64,000 nt of DNA from Mycobacterium sp. 852013-50091_SCH5140682 (GTDB lineage: Bacteria > Actinomycetota > Actinomycetes > Mycobacteriales > Mycobacteriaceae): NCBI RefSeq assembly GCF_001665685.1, contig NZ_LZTB01000118.1, positions 1 to 64,000 of the forward strand, written 5' to 3'. Numbering within the stretch: position 1 is the first letter of the stretch; each line of letters starts with the position of its first letter. The notes beneath the pieces were generated by a model, which was given only the letters and a program-made list of their open reading frames with translations, searched no databases and was not told where the DNA came from. Shown piece after piece: positions 33,907 to 41,731 of this stretch. Made by a program: the position numbers and the translations under genes.

Positions 33907-35141
33907 CGACCTATTCCTTCGGCGTCTTGGGATTGGCTGAGTTCGGCTTGGATCACGTCGGTGTGGGCGCCGAGGGCGGGCGCGGGATCGGCATGAGGCT
34001 CGGCCGAGCCGTCGATCTTGAACAGGGTGCCGAGCACGCTGACGCGCCCGATACCGGGTTGATCGATGGTTTGCACGAGCCCATTGGCCTGCACTTGATC
34101 GGCGTGATGGGCGGCACCGATCTCGCGCACCGGGCCGGCGGGGATGCCCCGGTCACCGAAGCGCTCCAGCCAGTGTGCGACCGTGTGCTGTGCGATGGCC
34201 GAAGCGAAGTGGTCTTTGAGCTTGCTGCGTGCGGTGTACTCGTCGTCGTCGGCCGGCACCGCCTGTGGATTGGCCGCCCACGGGTCCTGCACGCCAAGCA
34301 GGTCTTGCACCCTCAACCGCTGGGCCAGATTGAGACAGGCCAGCGCCACGAACCCGTCAGCCGCGCGATAACACCGATAGTACGGCTCAAGTTCATCGGA
34401 TTCGGCTGCCGCCGTGGCGATCTCGCTCAACCGACGGTCGTCGCAGAAGGTTCGGGGATTGGCAGGGGTTTCTGCGGCCAGTGCTACGAACCGTTGCACC
34501 TGCACGGCCAGCGATGCCCCCAGCAGCGACACCTCGATCCCGCGGGCGGCGGTGCCGTCACCCGAACGGCGAAAGCGGTCGGTCAACCCGAGTAGCGCCG
34601 CTGAGAAAGTGAGCAGGCCGGCGGTCAGGTCGGCCATTGCGATCCCGCCCGATCGCCTGGGCACATCGTCGCCCGGACGGGCGTCGGCCAGCAGCAGACC
34701 GGATGCGGCCTGCGCGATCAAGTCGTAGCCCAAGGTGACCGCCTCGGGACCGTCGCTACCGAACGCCGAGACGCAACACCACACCGCGTGCGGGTTGACC
34801 GCGGTGACGCTGTCGCGGTCGAGCCCGAAGGCACGTGCCCGGGCCATCGGCATGTTGTGCACGACGACATCGGCGGTCCTGATCAGGGCATTGCTGAACT
34901 GTTGTCCTGCTTCGGTTTTCAAGTCCGCGACCACGGACTTTTTGTTGCGGTTCAGCGACACGAACCACTTGCCACCGTCAGGCGTCAGCGGTTCGTAATG
35001 CCGCCACGCATCACCCTGCGGTGGTTCGACTTTGATAACTTCGGCACCCAGGTCGGCCAGCAGCATGGCCGCGAATGGTCCGGCCACATACTGGGCGTAA
35101 TCCAGGACACGGATGCCCTCCAGCGGCATTCGGTTGGTCAT
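33903..35141 (-). CDS. CaiB/BaiF-type (family III) CoA-transferase
   Basis: This 412-residue family III CoA-transferase starts PLEGIRVLDYAQYVAGPFA, followed by LADLGAEVIKVEPP, SLNRNKKSVVADLKT and the active-site aspartate in GGIAMADLTAG near residue 165. It moves CoA from a donor such as succinyl-CoA to the pathway acid, preparing it for the acyl-CoA dehydrogenases. ATG at 35141 overlaps the stop of the upstream gene (ATGA); a GTG at 35147 is possible. Relatives act on carnitine, bile acids, oxalate or aryl-succinates, so the acid is not identified. Confidence 0.92.
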   Translation of the reverse strand: MTNRMPLEGIRVLDYAQYVAGPFAAMLLADLGAEVIKVEPPQGDAWRHYEPLTPDGGKWFVSLNRNKKSVVADLKTEAGQQFSNALIRTADVVVHNMPMARARAFGLDRDSVTAVNPHAVWCCVSAFGSDGPEAVTLGYDLIAQAASGLLLADARPGDDVPRRSGGIAMADLTAGLLTFSAALLGLTDRFRRSGDGTAARGIEVSLLGASLAVQVQRFVALAAETPANPRTFCDDRRLSEIATAAAESDELEPYYRCYRAADGFVALACLNLAQRLRVQDLLGVQDPWAANPQAVPADDDEYTARSKLKDHFASAIAQHTVAHWLERFGDRGIPAGPVREIGAAHHADQVQANGLVQTIDQPGIGRVSVLGTLFKIDGSAEPHADPAPALGAHTDVIQAELSQSQDAEGIGR

Positions 35142-36271
35142 GACCACGAGCCGATCCGCCGCCGCGAAATGTTCTTGCGCTGGATGTCCGAAACCCCGCC
35201 GGCAATCGTTGTTGCCACAGCGGCGCGGGCGAACGCGGCCAGCTTGCCGTCGAGGACTGCTCCAGGACCATTCTCGATGAGGGCGCGCGGACCGATCAGC
35301 TCAACGGCGGTGGCGGCGAGTTCCTGCATCAGCAGCGCAATAGACAGCTTCGCCATCGACGATTCAGCGCTGGCATCCATCCCCTGGGCGAGGCGCTGCG
35401 TGGCACGCCTGCCGTGTTCGCGGGCGATGTGCACGTCGCCGCGAATCCGGCGCATCGTGCGCCGTCCGGCTGCGCCGGTGACCAGCGGATCGAGTTCGTC
35501 GAGCAGGCGCAGCATGACCCCAACCTTCTCGCTGGTTACGCGCTCGTAGTCCAGCGTGCCCATCAGGATCTGCCAGCCGCCGTCGATCTCACCGACAACC
35601 TGGTCGACCGGCACCGCGACATCGGTGAGGGTGAGCTCGCCGATGGTGCCGCCCCCCAGCGTCTGATGCACGTCGATCACGATGCCGGGGGTGGTGATGT
35701 CGGCCAGTAGCACCGACAGTCCGCGGTGGCGGGATTCGGTGCTGCCGGTGCGCACCGCGAGGTACACCCAGTCGGCGTGTTCGGCGCTCGAGGTCCAGAT
35801 CTTGCGGCCGTTGACAATGAACCGGTCGCCGTCCCGCCGTGCGGTGGTGCGCAGAGAACCCAGATCCGTTCCGGCCTCTGGTTCGGAGAAGCCCTGGCAG
35901 AAGATCAGTTCGCCGGCTGCGATCCGGGGGATGAACGCCGCGCACATCTCCGCAGTCGCGTACTGCAGCAACGCGTTTCCAATGGTCTTGACGGAGAGTA
36001 GGTAGCTGGACATCGGCAGCCACCGGTAGCCCATCTCTTCTTCGGCGGCAAAGGTGACCATGGGATCGAACCCGCCGCCGCCTAAATGCCGGGGCCAGTG
36101 CAGTCCGATCAGCCCGGCCTTGCCATACGCGGCGTAGGCCTGTCGCGAGTCGGCGTCCGATGGTGAGCCCTGGGTGGGCGGGACTCCGCATCCGAGGATC
36201 GCGAACTCTTCGGCCAGCAGGGCGAGATCCTGGGCGGTCTGTTCGGTGACGGTTTCGGCGGTGGCGGTCAT
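35138..36271 (-). CDS. Acyl-CoA dehydrogenase
   Basis: This 377-residue flavoprotein has the full acyl-CoA dehydrogenase layout. FCQGFSEPEAGTDLGSLRTTA (FAD/substrate middle domain) lies near residue 125, RKIWTSSAEHADW near 155, and a C-terminal helical bundle from residue ~215 ends with RKNISRRR. It introduces the alpha-beta double bond into the acyl-CoA, possibly together with the short paralogue encoded at 33052-33906. It is the first gene of the operon. ATG at 36271 follows a 124-bp AT-richer promoter with a palindromic operator. An in-frame start at 36307 would overlap that region. Confidence 0.92.
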   Translation of the reverse strand: MTATAETVTEQTAQDLALLAEEFAILGCGVPPTQGSPSDADSRQAYAAYGKAGLIGLHWPRHLGGGGFDPMVTFAAEEEMGYRWLPMSSYLLSVKTIGNALLQYATAEMCAAFIPRIAAGELIFCQGFSEPEAGTDLGSLRTTARRDGDRFIVNGRKIWTSSAEHADWVYLAVRTGSTESRHRGLSVLLADITTPGIVIDVHQTLGGGTIGELTLTDVAVPVDQVVGEIDGGWQILMGTLDYERVTSEKVGVMLRLLDELDPLVTGAAGRRTMRRIRGDVHIAREHGRRATQRLAQGMDASAESSMAKLSIALLMQELAATAVELIGPRALIENGPGAVLDGKLAAFARAAVATTIAGGVSDIQRKNISRRRIGSWS

Positions 36272-36382
36272 GGGGTGCTGGGCTCCGATGAGGATCGTGA
36301 CTTTCACTGATTGAAAGTCAACTTTTACTTGATGAATCTTATGAAGGCGTCGGTCGAAATGTCAATGAAATTGGGAACTTTT

Positions 36383-36400
36383 ACTGACTCGAGAATCAGA
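36383..36400. promoter_or_regulatory. Palindromic operator ACTGA-N8-TCAGA
   Basis: The sequence ACTGACTCGAGAATCAGA is an 18-bp imperfect palindrome 112 bp upstream of the operon start. It closely matches two others at 37428 and 37450. It overlaps the stop of the reductase gene. A weaker related sequence (ACTGATTGAAAGTCAAC) lies at 36306-36322. Confidence 0.6.
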
Positions 36401-37337
36401 TGTCGAGCACCAGACGCGGCGAACGGGACCGCCCGACGCAGATCATCATCACGTCGTTGGCGGCCCTCTCCTGCGGGCTGAGGATGTCGTCGGCATGCTG
36501 CGGCTCACCGGCGATGACTCTGGTTTCGCAAGTGCCGCAATACCCTTCGCGGCATGCCCAGGGTTGGCCGGGCACCACCTGCAGTACCTTGTCCAGGATC
36601 GACGATCCTTCGTCGACGGTCACGGTCACCCCGGCCTTGGCCAGCTCGACCTCGAACGTCGCCCGCCCGCCCGCGTCTGTCACACCGGCGGCCGGACCGA
36701 ACCGCTCGACATGCAGACCGCCTACGTGGCCATTGGCTTCGACGGCGGCGGCGACCGCCGCCAGCAGCGACTCGGGGCCACAGCAGTACACGAGCGTGCC
36801 GGCCGGACACCCGGCCAGCTCGGCGGTGATATCCATCCGTCCGGCCTCATCCTCGGGCACCAGCACGGCCGCCGGTCCGTACTCGCAGATCTCATCGCGA
36901 TACGCCATCGAAGATCGGGTACGTCCGCCATAGACGACACGAAATGCCTTGCGCGCCTTCGCCACGGACCGGACCATCGGCAGTATCGGCGTGATCCCGA
37001 TACCGCCGGCCACGAAGAGGAAGCGCTTGGCGTCCACCAATGGGAAGTGATTCCGCGGTGGGCTGACCTGCAGTACCGTACCCTCCCGCACATCGCGGTG
37101 AAACTCGGTGGAACCGCCCCGGCCCGCCGGCTGTTCCAGGACCGCAACGGTGTAGCCGGTGCGATCTTCGAAATCACCACACAGTGAGTAGTGCCGGATT
37201 GATCCGGACGGCAGAGTGAACTCCAGGTGCGCGCCGGGCGTCCATGGTTCCAGCAGTTTGCCGTCCGGGCGCTGGAGTCGGAACGAGCGAACGCCGTCGG
37301 CCTCTTGCCGGACGCCGCTCACGACCAGCGTGTTCAC
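36396..37337 (-). CDS. Oxygenase reductase (FMN, NAD, 2Fe-2S; phthalate-reductase type)
   Basis: This 313-residue class IA-type reductase has an N-terminal flavin domain (RHYSLCGD near residue 50), an NAD domain (FVAGGIGITPILPMV near 112 and YCCGPESLL near 190) and a C-terminal plant-type 2Fe-2S ferredoxin domain (CREGYCGTCETRV near 262, final cysteine in MMICVG). It would shuttle electrons from NADH to the Rieske oxygenase encoded at 31092-32249. GTG at 37337 is the only canonical start in this frame. A 16-codon frame (37334-37384) overlaps it as GTGA and could couple translation. Two palindromic operators lie upstream. Confidence 0.93.
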   Translation of the reverse strand: MNTLVVSGVRQEADGVRSFRLQRPDGKLLEPWTPGAHLEFTLPSGSIRHYSLCGDFEDRTGYTVAVLEQPAGRGGSTEFHRDVREGTVLQVSPPRNHFPLVDAKRFLFVAGGIGITPILPMVRSVAKARKAFRVVYGGRTRSSMAYRDEICEYGPAAVLVPEDEAGRMDITAELAGCPAGTLVYCCGPESLLAAVAAAVEANGHVGGLHVERFGPAAGVTDAGGRATFEVELAKAGVTVTVDEGSSILDKVLQVVPGQPWACREGYCGTCETRVIAGEPQHADDILSPQERAANDVMMICVGRSRSPRLVLDI

Positions 37338-37427
37338 CGCAGTCGATCCCGGCAGGTTCCGAAGAGTGAAACGAACTTCCGCATGGCGAGCACCCTACGG
37401 ACGCGGTCGCGGCCGCGTCAAGACGTT

Positions 37428-37445
37428 ACTGACTTCATAATCAGT
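37428..37445. promoter_or_regulatory. Palindromic operator ACTGA-N8-TCAGT, copy 2
   Basis: ACTGACTTCATAATCAGT lies 91 bp upstream of the reductase start. It shares ACTGACT and AATCAG with the site at 36383. It is probably bound by the TetR or IclR protein encoded next door. Confidence 0.65.
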
Positions 37446-37449
37446 AGGT

Positions 37450-37467
37450 ACTGATCAATTAGTCAGT
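37450..37467. promoter_or_regulatory. Palindromic operator ACTGA-N8-TCAGT, copy 3
   Basis: ACTGATCAATTAGTCAGT has perfect ACTGA/TCAGT arms, 22 bp centre to centre from copy 2, about two helical turns. It overlaps the last codons of the IclR gene. Confidence 0.65.
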
Positions 37468-38250
37468 AAGAGTGCTTTCCAGAGAACCGATTTCGGTTGC
37501 GATTCCCAGCAGCAACGCGGTCGTAGTCGCGCGGAACTCGGGAGTTGCCCGGCTGACTGGCAGCGAGACGTTGATGGCTCGCAGCGACCCGTCGGGGCGC
37601 GCCGGCAGACCGACCGCCAGCGACGTCAGCCCGATTTCGAACTCCTCGTCGGAGACCGCTATCCCATCGTGCCTGACCATCTGCAGCCGCTTCTTGAGTT
37701 CCGACCAGTTGGCCGCGGTGTGCGGGGTCGTCTGGTCGTAGGGTCCATGCCCGAGCCGCGCGATCACATCGTCGTCATCAAGCTGTGCCAGCAGCGCCTT
37801 CCCCAGCGCCGTGTTGTGCGCACTCAGGCGCAGACCCACCGTCACCTGCGGGGTCAGGATGCGGCCACCGGGGACACCGTCGAGATAGACGACAGATGAG
37901 CCAAGCAGGGTGGCGAGATTGCATGTCTCGCCGGTGCTTTCGGATAGTTCCTGAAGCTTTCGGCGGATGACGGCGGACGGGTCGTTGCGCGCGATCAAGG
38001 GACCGGCCAACCGCAACACTGCTGCACCCAACCGGTAATTGCGGCCACCGGCGACGGGTTCCAGGAACTCGTGGCTGACCAGGGTGCGGACCAACCGGTG
38101 AATTGTCGGCATCGGCAGGCCGCAGCGGGCGGCCAGGTCGCTCTGGCTGAGCTCGGCCTCGGCGCCGGAGAACTGCTCGAGGATCTCCAGGCCGCGACTG
38201 AGGGTGCGAACCGCGGCGGCGCCGGTGTCCGGCGCATCTGCTGCTGGCAT
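37459..38250 (-). CDS. IclR-family transcriptional regulator
   Basis: This 263-residue protein has an N-terminal winged helix (LSRGLEILEQF, then LSQSDLAARCGLPMPTIHRLVRTL near residue 38-60, with YRLGAAVLRL) and the IclR effector domain from residue ~90 (ETCNLATLLGSSVVYLD, LSAHNTALGKALLAQL, DEEFEIGLTSLAVGLPA). IclR proteins control catabolic operons in response to a small pathway acid. The gene lies 121 bp from the reductase gene in the same direction and 12 bp downstream of the TetR gene, so the two regulators are probably cotranscribed. Confidence 0.92.
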   Translation of the reverse strand: MPAADAPDTGAAAVRTLSRGLEILEQFSGAEAELSQSDLAARCGLPMPTIHRLVRTLVSHEFLEPVAGGRNYRLGAAVLRLAGPLIARNDPSAVIRRKLQELSESTGETCNLATLLGSSVVYLDGVPGGRILTPQVTVGLRLSAHNTALGKALLAQLDDDDVIARLGHGPYDQTTPHTAANWSELKKRLQMVRHDGIAVSDEEFEIGLTSLAVGLPARPDGSLRAINVSLPVSRATPEFRATTTALLLGIATEIGSLESTLTD

Positions 38251-38262
38251 GGGCCAAAGCTA

Positions 38263-38850
38263 CTATGTGGGCCGGAGCTCGAATTCGAGCACCTCGTCGA
38301 TCCATTTCTTGCGTTCGGTGGCGCTCGGCCCGCCGCCTCGCACCACGGCCTGCACGGCGAGGCCGTCGAGCAACGCGGTGATCCGTGCCGTGGATACCTC
38401 GGGAGCCCGGCAGTCGAACTCCCCCGCGTCATTGCCTTCGACGATCAGGTCGCAGACCGCCGACCGCCACGCATTATCGATATCGCGCATCGCCTGCACT
38501 AGGCCCGGGTCACGCAGCGCCGCTGCCCACCCGTCGATCCACAACCGCCAGCCGGGCGCTCCGCCGGCCGGACTGTAGAGCTTGATCACCGCGCGCAACC
38601 GCACGAAGGCCGACGTCTTCCTGGCGACGATCTTGGCGAGGTCGTCGAGGTCGCGTTGCATCGCACGGGGAAACGCCTCGGCGAGCAGCGCCTCTTTGGT
38701 CTCGAAGTGGTAGAAGATCAGCCCGGTGCTGACACCCATCGCCGCGGCTACGTCGGCGACTCGGGTCGCTGCGATACCGCGCTGCGCGATCTGCTCGACC
38801 ATCGTGTCGATGATCTCTTCCCGCCTGACCAGAACCCGTTTGCGCGCCAC
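38263..38850 (-). CDS. TetR-family transcriptional regulator
   Basis: This 195-residue regulator has the TetR helix-turn-helix in residues ~10-55 (IIDTMVEQIAQRGIAATRVADVA, then AMGVSTGLIFYHFETKEAL) and a variable helical C-terminal ligand domain. The ACTGA-N8-TCAGT palindromes in front of the nearby operons are of a size and symmetry typical of TetR operators, so it is a good candidate to bind them. The basic start MARKRVLVRRE is normal. Confidence 0.92.
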   Translation of the reverse strand: MARKRVLVRREEIIDTMVEQIAQRGIAATRVADVAAAMGVSTGLIFYHFETKEALLAEAFPRAMQRDLDDLAKIVARKTSAFVRLRAVIKLYSPAGGAPGWRLWIDGWAAALRDPGLVQAMRDIDNAWRSAVCDLIVEGNDAGEFDCRAPEVSTARITALLDGLAVQAVVRGGGPSATERKKWIDEVLEFELRPT

Positions 38851-38930
38851 GGCGCTAACAGTAACCTCTCAGGCTCCGCTTTCAGGTGACCACTGCCGGT
38901 GTGCGCGTGCACTTCGGACTGACCATCCGG

Positions 38931-40456
38931 TCAGCAGGGACCCGCGATCCGGTCGGCGAGAAGCTGAGCCAGGTGGCTGCCGTGGCGATCGGTCAGGTCG
39001 TCGAGTTGGGTACGGCAGGAAAATCCGTCGGCCAGGATGACCGCCCCCGGGGGCGCCGTTCGCACAGCCGGTAACAACTGCTGTTCGGCGACGGCCACCG
39101 AGACCTCGTAGTGGCCCTTCTCGATCCCGAAGTTGCCTGCAAGGCCGCAACATCCGCCTAAATGCATCAGCTCGGCACCCGCGGCTCGGAGCAGCTGCGC
39201 GTCCGTGCTCCAGCCCATCACCGAGTGATGGTGACAGTGTGGTTGCGCAACCACGGTGGTGCCCGTCAATGACGGCGGTTGCCAACCGCGTTCGGTCAAC
39301 AGCTCGGCTAGCGTCCGGGCGGCGGTCGCCACGGCATCGGCACGAGGGCCACCGACCAGTTCGGTCGCTTCCGAACGCAGCACCGCCGTGCACGATGGTT
39401 CCATGCCGAGGACGGGGATGCCTCGATCTGCGCTCGGGGCAAGGACTTCCAGTGTGTGGCCCAGGATGCGCCGTGCAGCTGTGAGCTGGCCGGTCGAGAT
39501 CCAGGTCAGCGCGCAGCATTGTTGTCGTTCGGTGAGCCGCGGGTGTAACCCGGCGGCCTGCAGCACCCGGACCGTGGCGATGCCGATCTCGGGCGAGAAG
39601 TAGTTGGTGAACGTGTCGACGAAGAGCAGGACATCGTCTGCGCTTTCCTGCGTGGCTGGGACGTTGCGTCGGAACCAAGACCGGAACGTCTCGCCGGTGA
39701 ACCGTGGGATGGACCGGCGGTGATCCACCCCCGCCGCGGCCAAGGCGGCGCGGCCGACACCGGGCAGCGCGACGGCCGCATTGACCAGCGACGGTGCAGC
39801 GGCTGCCGCCCGCGCCCAGCGCGGCAGCCAGCCCAGGGAATAGTGCGATGCCGGCCGGAGCCGGTGCCGATAGCTCTGGTGTAGCACCTCGGACTTGTAG
39901 GCGGCCATGTCCACCCCGGTCGGGCAGTCCGATGCACAGCCCTTGCAGGATAGGCAAAGGTCAAGGGCCTCATGCACTTCCGGTGACCGCCAGCCGCCGC
40001 GCACGTCGGTACCGTTGATCATCTCCTGCAGCACCCGGGCGCGACCACGGGTGGAGTCTTTCTCCTCTCGGGTGGCCTGATACGACGGGCACATCACCCC
40101 GCCGATTCCCGTGTTGTCCGCGCGGCATTTGCCCACCCCGGTGCACCGGTGTACCGCCTGGGTGAAATCGCCGCCGTCGTGCCGGTACGCCAGCCCGAGA
40201 CCACGCTGCAGAGCCGGTGCAGCGGGGACGCGCAGATCGGCATCGAGCGGCGATGGATCTACCGCAACACCCGGGTTGAGCAGGTTGTCTGGGTCGAACG
40301 CATGCTTGACAGCGCCGAGTAGGGCCAACGCGTCGGGTGAGTACATCAGCGGCAGCAATTCTCCGCGCGCCCGCCCGTCCCCGTGCTCCCCCGAGAGCGA
40401 ACCGCCGTAGCGGGCAACCAGAGCGGCGGCGGCGAACATGAAGTCGCGGAATACCC
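38931..40456 (-). pseudogene. YdiJ/GlcD-type FAD-Fe-S dehydrogenase lacking its N-terminal half
   Basis: The remaining ~508 residues begin inside the FAD-oxidase C-terminal domain (FRDFMFAAAALVARYGG, SGEHGDGRARGE, FDPDNLLNPG) and continue into ferredoxin-type (CTGVGKC, CLSCKGCASDCPTGVD) and CCG-type (GCCGLAGNFG) Fe-S domains. Intact family members have about 950-1000 residues; the PCMH FAD-binding part is absent. YdiJ-like enzymes oxidise D-2-hydroxyglutarate, the product of the HglS-type enzyme encoded at 42886, so it would have completed the lysine route. The junction with the GntR fragment lies near 40456. A short restart upstream in the same frame is unlikely to rescue it. Confidence 0.8.
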
Positions 40457-40467
40457 CGGTGCCACCG

Positions 40468-40704
40468 GTGCTCGGCGCCACCACCGAACGCACCCTCTTC
40501 GAGATCGACGCCGAACATCAGCCGATCGTCGCCGCCATCATCGCCAACCAGCCTGCCGCGGCCGTCGACGCGATGCGGCGGCACCTGACCTCCACCGGCC
40601 GCCTGCTGGTCACCCAGGCAGTCCACGATCAGGGCTCCGCCTTGGACCCCGAGGCGATCTGGGCGCACGCCGTCGGCGGGCACGCCGACAGTTTCTTGGC
40701 CTGA
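40468..40704 (+). pseudogene. GntR/FCD regulator, C-terminal fragment
   Basis: The frame reads TERTLFEIDAEHQPIVAAI, then AAVDAMRRHLTSTGRLLV, which is the last two helices of an FCD ligand domain (D-x-H and HL-x-x-S/T metal positions). The winged-helix DNA-binding half and most of the FCD domain are missing. It points away from the truncated dehydrogenase, so both genes lost their 5' ends at the same breakpoint. Confidence 0.75.
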
Positions 40705-40763
40705 GCATCACCAACGCGCGGCCTCAGGCCCTTCTGTTCGGGCCCACCAATCGGGCAGGGTGA

Positions 40764-41690
40764 TCATCGACCGGCAACCCACACATGCCGGCCCAGATCG
40801 GCGGCACGCACGCTGGCCCTGAACGATCTGACCACCTCGGGGATCAACGGGTTCGACGCATCGCGGCGAAACACCAGCGACACCTCCCGTTGCGCCCACT
40901 TCGACTGCACCGAAAGCACATTCACTCGATCATGCGACACCACCCCGAACGCCGGAACGATGGCGACGCCCAGGCCCGCCGCCACGAATTCGGTGACCAG
41001 GTCGTAATACTCGGTACGCAGCGCGACGGTCGGCACGAAGCCGAGCTCCGCGCAGATTCGGTAGGTGGTGGCCTCGCCCGCGGTTCCCGATCCACTGGTG
41101 ATCCAGTCGGTCTCGGCGAGTTCGGCCCCAATCGTCGCGGTGCTGCCGACCCCAACGCCCGGCGGACTGAGCAGCACAAGAGCTTCAGTCAGCAGCACCT
41201 CCCGGTCCAGCCCGTCCGGCCAGGTTCGGGTAATCGCCGCGTACTCGTAGCCGAAAACGACATCCAGTTCCCCGGATTCGACCATGGCGATCGTCTCGGA
41301 CGGTTCCGCGATGCGAAGGCTCACCTCGACCGAAGGATGCGTGCGGCGCAGATCGGACAGCGCCGCGGGCAGGATCCGCGCACCGGCGGTCGGGAAACAA
41401 CCAACCTTCACCCGCCCGGCCCGCCCGGCTGCGATGGACCTGGCGTCGGCATCGAGTTCGGCCAGATCCACCAGCACCCGGCGAGCCCGGTCGGCGAGCA
41501 GCCGCGCCGGCGCGGTGATCTGCACGCCACGGGGCCCGCGCTCGAACAACGTCAGACCAGTCGTCCGTTCCAGGGCCTCCATCTGCTGGGACACCGCCGA
41601 CGCGGTGTAGCCGAGTTCGCGGGCCGCCGACGCAAACGAACCCGTGGCGACCACCGCCTGCAAGGTCTGCAGGTGGACGGGATTGAGCAC
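40764..41690 (-). CDS. LysR-family transcriptional regulator
   Basis: This regulator (308 residues from GTG 41690; 317 from the longest start at 41717) has an N-terminal HTH (LQTLQAVVATGSFASAARELGYTASAVSQQMEAL-like region) and a LysR effector-binding domain (VKVGCFPTAGARILP onward). It is divergent from the amino acid dehydrogenase gene, separated by only about 40 bp, the usual place for an activator of a catabolic operon. The GTG start gives the standard MLNPVHLQTL N-terminus and leaves room for a promoter. Confidence 0.9.
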   Translation of the reverse strand: MLNPVHLQTLQAVVATGSFASAARELGYTASAVSQQMEALERTTGLTLFERGPRGVQITAPARLLADRARRVLVDLAELDADARSIAAGRAGRVKVGCFPTAGARILPAALSDLRRTHPSVEVSLRIAEPSETIAMVESGELDVVFGYEYAAITRTWPDGLDREVLLTEALVLLSPPGVGVGSTATIGAELAETDWITSGSGTAGEATTYRICAELGFVPTVALRTEYYDLVTEFVAAGLGVAIVPAFGVVSHDRVNVLSVQSKWAQREVSLVFRRDASNPLIPEVVRSFRASVRAADLGRHVWVAGR

Positions 41691-41731
41691 CCGACCATTG
41701 AACACCCAAGCCATCACCGAGGAGCACAGCG

